Shown here: one piece after another, positions 7,418-12,409 of the stretch
Layout: each line of letters starts with the position of its first letter
Numbering within the stretch: position 1 is the first letter of the stretch
Origin: JAYZQT01 sp964412235
Lineage (GTDB): Bacteria; Pseudomonadota; Alphaproteobacteria; MPNO01; UBA830
DNA length: 12,409 nucleotides
Assembly (NCBI GenBank): GCA_964412235.1
Contig: CAYPNT010000089.1
Span: 1-12,409 of the forward strand
Direction of reading: 5' to 3'
Position numbers and translations under genes: made by a program
The notes under the pieces: model-generated
What the model saw: only the letters and a program-made list of their open reading frames with translations
What the model was told of the DNA's origin: nothing
Database searches by the model: none

Positions 7418-7428
7418 TCCTCTCTTTC
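7418..7428 (-). promoter_or_regulatory. Ribosome binding site, copy 1 of shared leader
   Basis: The minus strand reads GAAAGAGAGGA, ending 5 bases before the ATG of the 92-aa protein gene. The same 11 bases occur before the VOC gene at 7883. It includes a good Shine-Dalgarno core, GAGGA. Confidence 0.65.
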
Positions 7429-7499
7429 TAAAAATTGCTGTTCGATTAACGATATACGTGATTGTGACTACCGTTTGTGTCATGAAAAAACGGCGCTTC

Positions 7500-7883
7500 T
7501 TAACCATAATGCGTAGCGCAAAGTTTGTGTCCTGTGGGATCCCGAACATAAGCAAGGTAAACTTTGCGGCCTGCCCCCAAAGTCCGCCAACCGGGCGGGT
7601 CTTCAATACTCACTCCACCATTAGCGACAGCGGCGTCATGGAAGGCTTTCGCCTGTTCCGGAGTTTCACATTTAAACCCGATGGTACCTCCGTTAGCAAC
7701 CGTCGCCGGATTGCCATCAGCGGGTTGGGTAACAACAAAGGTCCCGTCTGGGGTGCGGTAATAAATTCGCTGCATTTCTTCATTAAAATCGCCCCTTGGC
7801 ACACCAACAGCGTCCAAAACAGAATCGTAAAACTTTCGGGCCACTGCGATATCATTCGAACCAATTACTATCTGGGCAAACAT
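7500..7883 (-). CDS. VOC-family protein (glyoxalase/bleomycin-resistance-like)
   Basis: This 127-residue cytoplasmic protein has two beta-alpha-beta-beta-beta modules of the vicinal oxygen chelate superfamily. The first module runs from FAQIVIGSNDIAVARKFYDSVL through a GTFVVTQPADG strand. The second contains GGTIGFKCETPEQAKAFHDAAVANGG, then PPGWR and VYLAYVRDPTGHKLCATHYG. This layout is typical of a large proteobacterial group annotated simply as VOC or glyoxalase-like. The first strand lacks the metal-binding His of metalloenzyme members, and Cys takes the place of the final Glu (HKLCA), so it is probably not a classical Glo I or ring-cleavage dioxygenase. Its length is normal. GAGGA 6 bases upstream supports the ATG. 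It leads a minus-strand pair with the 92-aa gene. Role unknown. Confidence 0.85.
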   Translation of the reverse strand: MFAQIVIGSNDIAVARKFYDSVLDAVGVPRGDFNEEMQRIYYRTPDGTFVVTQPADGNPATVANGGTIGFKCETPEQAKAFHDAAVANGGVSIEDPPGWRTLGAGRKVYLAYVRDPTGHKLCATHYG

Positions 7884-7889
7884 TCGCGT

Positions 7890-7900
7890 TCCTCTCTTTC
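7890..7900 (-). promoter_or_regulatory. Ribosome binding site, copy 2 of shared leader
   Basis: The minus strand reads GAAAGAGAGGA, ending 6 bases before the ATG of the VOC gene and identical over 11 bases to the leader of the 92-aa gene downstream. Confidence 0.65.
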
Positions 7901-7946
7901 CAATTAACTTTTAGGCTGCCAGCTGCGCTTTTAATAGCCTCCCATA

Positions 7947-8060
7947 TTATGGCACATCATCAAATATCTCACGAAGTCTTTCTAAGTCAAATGCCAACAA
8001 AAACGCGTGTCGGATTCTAATTTTGTTAGCGATTGCTTTGGTGAACCCTCTATAAATCAC
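7947..8060 (-). CDS. Possible 37-aa small protein or gene relic
   Basis: In the 352 bases between the VOC and MFS genes, a minus-strand frame opens with GTG at 8058-8060, two codons after a TAG, and ends in TAA at 7947-7949. The 37 residues look protein-like: basic and amphipathic first (FTKAIANKIRIRHAFLLAF), then acidic (DLERLREIFDDVP). The charge layout loosely recalls short alphaproteobacterial DUF1127-type proteins, but the key motif is not there. No strong Shine-Dalgarno precedes the GTG, and a frame this short can arise by chance. It is co-directional with the VOC gene, 63 bases upstream of it. The rest of the gap (8061-8235) holds only a direct repeat of TAACCGG (8087-8093 and 8099-8105) and the leader of the MFS gene. 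Confidence 0.3.
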   Translation of the reverse strand: MIYRGFTKAIANKIRIRHAFLLAFDLERLREIFDDVP

Positions 8061-8235
8061 CGCCTATACCCAGATAAGTTGCCCTTTAACCGGGCTAATA
8101 ACCGGACAATTTTTTATAAGAACATCCCCACGATGCCTTTGGATGACGCCCGTAGTATTGACCGCCTTGGTCGGAAAAGGTTTTTGTTGTGATGTTCTGC
8201 TTGCGCTACTGTCTCGGAAAGAGGCATAACTGCAT

Positions 8236-9471
8236 ATGAATTCCTCGGTTGCCAGAAACTGGCGTACCCCCCTCGTTCTCCTTATCGCGGGGACTTCCAT
8301 CTCGTTCCTATCGCTTGGCACGCGTTTTTCATTTGGTTTATGGCTGGAACCGGCATCCCTGGATATTTTCGGACCCAACCAGATCAAAATATTGTCTCTT
8401 TCGATGGCCCTTCAGACCGTTTTCTGGGGTGTCGGTGGACCAGTTGCTGGGAACATCGCAGACAAATACGGAGCTGGGCGCGTCCTCGCGGTCTCAGGTA
8501 TTTTGTATTCGTGCGGGCTGTTGATGATGACATTAACTACGACGCCGCTAATGGCTCACCTTTCGATTGGGGTGTTTACAGGGTTTGCCATGTCCGGGGC
8601 AATGTTTCCGATCATACTCTCAGCAATCAGTCGTTCGGTGTCTCCTGAGAAACGCAATCTGTATTTAGGCATTGCGGCTGCTGGTGGATCTTCCGGACAG
8701 GTGGTGATGATCCCTTTCGGACAATTTCTCATAGACTCTCAAGGATGGATATTTGCTCTCTATGTTATGGCGGCGATGACTGCCCTGATAATACCACTCG
8801 CATTTGTTATGGCAGCCCGTAAATCCGAAGCGGTTAACACGGTGAACGCCCCCGTACAAAAAACGGGTGAAGCTATCCGAGAGGCTTTCCAACATCGTGG
8901 GTATTTGCTCTTAACAGCAGGATATTTTGTCTGTGGCCTGCAAACCATGTTCATCGGCACACATTTTCCAAATATGTTAACAAACCTAGAAGTAGAGACA
9001 ACAATAGCCGCATTGTCACTATCCTTGATTGGCGCATTCAACATCGTAGGTACATTTGCCTGGGGAGCCGCAGCCAATAAATATCGCCAGAAATATCTGT
9101 TGTGCTGGCTCTATTCATTGCGGTCCGTGATAATGATTGTTTTTATTCTTCTGCCAATAACTTCAAATACCGTTATTGTCTTTTCAGTATTGATGGGGCT
9201 GCTCTGGCTTGGAACGGTGCCGTTGACCAGTTCTATAGTTGCCCAAGTGTTTGGTCTGAATCATATGGGAATGCTTTTTGCATTTGCATTTGTGGCCCAT
9301 CAGATTGGTAGTTTTTTTGGCATTTACGTTGCCGGATACCTATTCGACATATTTGGCAATTACAATGGTATTTGGTGGGCTGCCGTCGTCATGGGGCTTG
9401 TCGCTTCGGTTTTGAACTACCCTATTAACGACAGCCCAATCGAGCGGCAACAGGCACCTCAGGCCGTTTAA
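8236..9471 (+). CDS. MFS permease (monocarboxylate/oxalate-formate-like)
   Basis: This is a 411-residue inner-membrane transporter of the major facilitator superfamily with 12 predicted helices in two bundles of six. The loop between helices 2 and 3 carries the MFS A-motif as GNIADKYGAGRV (72-83). The first helix region, SLGTRFSFGLWLEPASLDIFG (26-46), is typical of the bacterial branch related to monocarboxylate and oxalate:formate exchangers. A basic-polar central loop spans about residues 194-222. The second half has the matching loop AANKYRQK and an IGSFFGIYVAGYLFDIFGNYNGIW segment before the last helix, a good family signature. The substrate is probably an organic acid, by family only. 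A GGAAAGAGG purine stretch ends 11 bases before the ATG, somewhat far for a binding site. It converges on the FAD oxidoreductase with 69 bases between and no visible terminator hairpin. Confidence 0.9.
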   Translation: MNSSVARNWRTPLVLLIAGTSISFLSLGTRFSFGLWLEPASLDIFGPNQIKILSLSMALQTVFWGVGGPVAGNIADKYGAGRVLAVSGILYSCGLLMMTLTTTPLMAHLSIGVFTGFAMSGAMFPIILSAISRSVSPEKRNLYLGIAAAGGSSGQVVMIPFGQFLIDSQGWIFALYVMAAMTALIIPLAFVMAARKSEAVNTVNAPVQKTGEAIREAFQHRGYLLLTAGYFVCGLQTMFIGTHFPNMLTNLEVETTIAALSLSLIGAFNIVGTFAWGAAANKYRQKYLLCWLYSLRSVIMIVFILLPITSNTVIVFSVLMGLLWLGTVPLTSSIVAQVFGLNHMGMLFAFAFVAHQIGSFFGIYVAGYLFDIFGNYNGIWWAAVVMGLVASVLNYPINDSPIERQQAPQAV

Positions 9472-9540
9472 GGGACAACCAGGCACTAAAGCTAAAAGAA
9501 CTTGGTCCATTTTGTTTATAGAGTAACGCGCGTTGCCATT

Positions 9541-10746
9541 CTATTCGGTCGGGGGTGCTTGCACGATCGGCTCTGCCGCTTTCAAAAGTTGTGCACGATC
9601 ACCCGTAACTGGGGGATAGATACGAACGCAATTGATTGTTTGTTTTACATTCTTTGCTTCAGCACCTGATAAAAGCACCGAGCGTTCCCACCCTTGGGTT
9701 TGCACTGCTCCTTCGCTGCCTAGATCTAGGCACGTCGAATACCACGGTATTTCTAAGGGAATCTGACCTTGCCCAAACAAACTCGCAACAGCGTTATTAC
9801 CGGCAAACCGCCCCATCGGTCGAGCATGTTGACATGACATCACCGAACTATTCCGATCATCCACCATCGCGGTTGCTATGTCTCCTGCGGCATACATCTC
9901 TTCCGAGTTTTCAAGCCTCATAAAACGATCCACCGGTAGCCGGCCTAAATGATCGAGGTTCCTTTCTAAAACCTTAGCAAGCGGACTGGCAGTCACCCCA
10001 CCACACCAAACAACCGTCTGAGCATCAATACGTGTTCCATCAGTAAGCGTGACGCCGCTGTTATCGAATGTGGCAGCATTGATATTGGTTCGGGTCTTAA
10101 CACCGATATTTTGTAGGGCTTCCACGATCACCTGCCTCGCCTCTTCCCCCATATCCGAACCAATGTGAGCTGATCGATCGACAAGTAGAACGTTCGGTGC
10201 GGTCATACCCATTTCTCTAAGACGATTTGGTAATTCACAGGCCAGCTCGATCCCGGTAAGGCCAGCGCCAATCACCAACACTGTATCCCGGCCAACTGAT
10301 GGCGGCTCGACCAACAAAGACTTTAGATGAATATCAAGCTTTTCTGCGCTAGAATACGTATCAATATTAAACGTGTGTTGTTCGATGCCTGGGAGGTTAG
10401 GCAAACAGACCCTGCTTCCCGACGCTATAATCAATCGACTGTATTCGACCTTTTCAACACCCGTTGAGGTCCTGACGAGGACGGATCTATCTTTTGTATC
10501 GATGCCCGTAACGTCACCGACCTTCAGGACAATTCCAACGGGTGGAAGCAACAATTCCAGAGGCACCCGAATTTGATCCAATTCACTTTCGTAATTCCGT
10601 ACCCTGATGGAATGCCAGGTATCTCTATTGATAACGGTAACCATTGCACGATCGGTATCGACGCTAAGTTCTTCGAGCTTACGAGCGGCGGCAATGGCAC
10701 TCCATAACCCCGCGAAGCCCGCGCCGATCACGATAATTTGTTCCAT
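9541..10746 (-). CDS. NDH-2-like FAD-dependent NAD(P)H oxidoreductase
   Basis: This 401-residue flavoprotein belongs to the two-dinucleotide-binding (pyridine nucleotide-disulphide oxidoreductase) superfamily, closest in layout to type II NADH dehydrogenases. The FAD motif GAGFAG is at residues 8-13 and the NAD(P)H motif GAGLTG at 160-165, followed by ELACEL. WCGGVTASP (248-256) and YAAGDIATA (285-293) are the conserved FAD-contact segments, and SCQHARPMGRFAGNNA (304-319) matches the NDH-2 QHA region. No amphipathic C-terminal membrane anchor is evident: the tail is short and polar (KAAEPIVQAPPTE). It may be soluble or feed electrons to a partner rather than quinone. AGAGG about 8 bases upstream supports the ATG. 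It has a 257-base upstream region shared divergently with the VOC gene at 11004. The electron acceptor is unknown. Confidence 0.87.
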   Translation of the reverse strand: MEQIIVIGAGFAGLWSAIAAARKLEELSVDTDRAMVTVINRDTWHSIRVRNYESELDQIRVPLELLLPPVGIVLKVGDVTGIDTKDRSVLVRTSTGVEKVEYSRLIIASGSRVCLPNLPGIEQHTFNIDTYSSAEKLDIHLKSLLVEPPSVGRDTVLVIGAGLTGIELACELPNRLREMGMTAPNVLLVDRSAHIGSDMGEEARQVIVEALQNIGVKTRTNINAATFDNSGVTLTDGTRIDAQTVVWCGGVTASPLAKVLERNLDHLGRLPVDRFMRLENSEEMYAAGDIATAMVDDRNSSVMSCQHARPMGRFAGNNAVASLFGQGQIPLEIPWYSTCLDLGSEGAVQTQGWERSVLLSGAEAKNVKQTINCVRIYPPVTGDRAQLLKAAEPIVQAPPTE

Positions 10747-11003
10747 TACCCAAACCTCTGCAGCGATTCATGCTTGATTAAAAAGACAAAACAGTCTGAC
10801 ACGAGCATCAACCAATAGACAGCAAAAATAATACGGCGAGGATTAAGATCAATTTTTAACGGTGAAATACTCCGCGTAGTTAGACCTCGTTATTCTGTTT
10901 TGAAAATTAATAGACAAGTTAAAGAGCAGCTATAATGATAACACTTGTCATAACTTTTTAAGTTTCCTAACCGTATACACAATAGTCACAGGGAAGGTGA
11001 TAG

Positions 11004-11372
11004 ATGGCTCGCATTAGGCATTTGGCAATTCTGACAGAAGACGTCGAGAAGTTGGTACGTTTTTATACCAATTCCTTCGGCCTTGAGACCGTGGAGGGGG
11101 AAGGTACCGCGACATATTTAACCGACGGACATATCAACTTGGCAATAATCCCCATTGGACCCGAAAGAAAAATCGAAGGCAAACACCTGAAAGAAGGTAT
11201 AAATCATTTTGGTTTTGAGGTGGATGATGTCGAATCCTTGGTTCCAGTTTGTAAAGAATTTGGTGCATCCAAAGATATAAAAATAAGGCCCCCAAACAGA
11301 GAGGCAGAATTTCGTGTGCATGATCCGGATGGTAACCCGGTCGACTTGTCACAGCATGGGTGGCCCCACTAG
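11004..11372 (+). CDS. VOC-family protein (copy A of a convergent pair)
   Basis: This 122-residue vicinal oxygen chelate protein has two modules: IRHLAILTEDVEKLVRFYT to LTDGHINLAIIPIG, then GINHFGFEVDDVESL to FRVHDPDGNPVDLSQHGWP. Candidate metal ligands are His6 and His68 at the expected strand starts; Asp114 occupies the position where Glu is normal (VDLS instead of IEL). It could be a metal-dependent lyase, isomerase or dioxygenase, or a binding protein. AAGG 6 bases before the ATG supports the start. It shares the same architecture and clear identity with the minus-strand VOC gene 38 bases away, so the two are diverged paralogues arranged tail to tail. Upstream, an imperfect palindrome (10934-10950) overlaps a TATAAT at 10931-10936. 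Confidence 0.87.
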   Translation: MARIRHLAILTEDVEKLVRFYTNSFGLETVEGEGTATYLTDGHINLAIIPIGPERKIEGKHLKEGINHFGFEVDDVESLVPVCKEFGASKDIKIRPPNREAEFRVHDPDGNPVDLSQHGWPH

Positions 11373-11410
11373 ATAAAGCCCCCCGGACGCATGGCCGAGC
11401 GCGATTAGGT

Positions 11411-11794
11411 TTATTTTGTGCCAGGCCAAGCGAGGGTCGAAATGTCAAACACTATCCCATAAGGATCCCGAAACTTGTGTTCTGCATTTTCGGGATTATG
11501 GGCGGTGGGACCCGGGTGGAATGTACCACCATTCTCTTCAATCGCTCGACGCGACTCCTCCAGATCGTCTACCATAACACCGAAATGATGCAAGCCTACA
11601 AAGTCCTTACCACGTTCGTCACCAGCATCACCTTCATCACGAAACTGGAGTACAGTTAGGTTAACGGTACCATCGGACAGACGCACCGAAACTTGAGATT
11701 GTGACATGCGTTTTAAGCCAAAGGCATTTTCATAGAATCTTGCGGCTCGCTCCTTATCTGGGACTGAAATAGCGATATGTCGTAGCTTAGCCAT
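11411..11794 (-). CDS. VOC-family protein (copy B of a convergent pair)
   Basis: This 127-residue vicinal oxygen chelate protein is paralogous to copy A. It starts MAKLRHIAISVPDKERAARFY and has His6, the GLHHFGVMVDDLEESRRAI second-module opening (His70) and FRDPYGIVFDISTLAWPG at the end, with Asp117 where Glu is standard. Relative to copy A it carries a few extra residues between modules (DEGDAGDERGKDF) and before the last strand (AHNPENAEH). The ATG has a strong AGGAGGT binding site 4 bases upstream, so it should be well translated. The ligand set suggests metal binding; the substrate is unknown. It lies 246 bases downstream of the broken gene at the right edge on the same strand, and that spacer contains an inverted TGATG-T-CATCA near 11824-11834. 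Confidence 0.87.
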   Translation of the reverse strand: MAKLRHIAISVPDKERAARFYENAFGLKRMSQSQVSVRLSDGTVNLTVLQFRDEGDAGDERGKDFVGLHHFGVMVDDLEESRRAIEENGGTFHPGPTAHNPENAEHKFRDPYGIVFDISTLAWPGTK

Positions 11795-12040
11795 GGCAAC
11801 CTCCTATAGAGTTATGTGTCATGATGTCATCAAATTCTAGCAAGTCTCAAACAATTGGTTTTCGTCTTTACACAATTCACAATGGATAAAGACTCATAGG
11901 TTAACTATTCCTCCATAAAAAACACACAAAATACTGCCTGTGGCGTTTCGAATTTCATTGATCTCTCCCTACATGGAAAGCACTTAACTTGGTGAACTTT
12001 TTTGACACGGCTAACGCACCGGTCTCCATCTGCCACATCA

Positions 12041-12409
12041 TCACGCGCTTCGCGAGGTCTCTCGATCCTGCAATGGTTGCGTCTTACCACTTACTTTCGG
12101 CAGTGCCTCCCAAAAATCCCGAACGTCCTTCGGGTACTGATGTTTAACTCTTTCGTAGACCGCTTGAACATTAGGGCGCGTTGCCGTGAACTCTAAAATG
12201 TATTTCAGGCTCGTCCATTCATCATCGGATATTAGCCCTCGCTTGTACGCGAGCAGTTCGTCGAGATTAGACGTAATATTGTGGAATGTCAGGGATTCAG
12301 CGCGGTATTTCTCGTCTTCATTAAAGTTTTCTTACTCTGATGCTATCCGACTGTGATAGTCCCGAAAATCGCTGTCGGTGCATATTGTCCTCATCAACCA
12401 GGCCAAATT
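12041..12409 (-). pseudogene. Unrecognised protein, C-terminal part, broken by an in-frame TAA
   Basis: A minus-strand frame enters from the right edge and ends in TGA at 12041-12043. Apart from one TAA at 12332-12334 it is open throughout and reads like real protein on both sides of that stop: NLAWLMRTICTDSDFRDYHS before, then NEDEKYRAESLTFHNITSNL, DELLAYKRGLISDDEWTSLK, RPNVQAVYERVKHQYPKDVR, DFWEALPKV after. There are 25 codons before and 96 after, and no ATG, GTG or early TTG follows the stop to allow a restart. The pattern (acidic ExxR helix, a YxRGLISDDEW turn, then a YPxxVRxFWE end) loosely recalls small membrane-anchored DUF proteins that begin with a transmembrane helix, but I cannot name the family. 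The TAA is one C-to-T change from CAA (Gln). It may be a true pseudogene or a base error. The full gene lies mostly outside the window. Confidence 0.75.

Noticed and set aside
8081..8105. TAACCGG direct repeat and GCCC/GGGC mini-inverted repeat before the MFS gene
   Set aside because: Too short to call an operator or hairpin without conservation; noted only in the gap description.
10900..10936. TTGAAA and TATAAT as a promoter for VOC copy A
   Set aside because: The spacing is 25 bases, far outside the usual 16-18; TAGACA at 10911 gives 14, also poor.
12002..12030. TTGACA -35-like hexamer on the plus strand
   Set aside because: No -10-like hexamer follows at the right distance, and no plus-strand gene lies downstream.

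Overview
This window is a bacterial accessory or catabolic region made of short, mostly single-gene transcription units on both strands. The 10-base N run at 741-750 suggests a scaffolded draft or metagenome assembly. The families present (flavin-dependent luciferase-like monooxygenase, SDRs, cupin, VOC proteins, BenE-type permease, NDH-2-like FAD oxidoreductase) and the Shine-Dalgarno leaders suggest a free-living Gram-negative heterotroph. An alphaproteobacterium, possibly marine, is my best guess, but no marker gene or RNA gene is present to prove it.

Layout, left to right. At the left edge is the C-terminal part of an EamA/DMT exporter (+). After the N gap comes a luciferase-like flavin monooxygenase (+). 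A two-gene minus-strand unit follows: an alpha/beta hydrolase, then a cupin. Divergent from it is an SDR with a TTG start (+), then a minus-strand relic interrupted by a stop, a BenE-type permease (+), a second SDR (+), and an unusually AT-rich ABM-like small protein (+). Tail to tail with that protein is a minus-strand pair, a VOC protein followed by an unrecognised 92-aa protein. An MFS permease (+) and an NDH-2-like FAD oxidoreductase (-) are convergent. Two related VOC proteins also face each other tail to tail. The right edge holds the C-terminal part of an unrecognised minus-strand gene broken by an in-frame stop.

Taken together, the region looks like peripheral small-molecule catabolism: uptake (BenE-like and MFS permeases), oxidation or reduction (monooxygenase, two SDRs, FAD oxidoreductase), ester or amide hydrolysis, and several small-fold enzymes (three VOC, one cupin, two likely ferredoxin-fold proteins). 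No substrate can be named from sequence, and the genes do not match a pathway I know as a set. They do not form one long operon, so a shared function is only an inference.

I saw no tRNA, rRNA, CRISPR array, insertion sequence, attachment site, replication origin or convincing hairpin-plus-U-tract terminator. The most notable signals are two coding-looking minus-strand stretches that are too broken to form normal ORFs (4155-4343 and 12041-12409), a hydrolase that appears to lack its catalytic histidine, and the AT-rich ABM-like gene.
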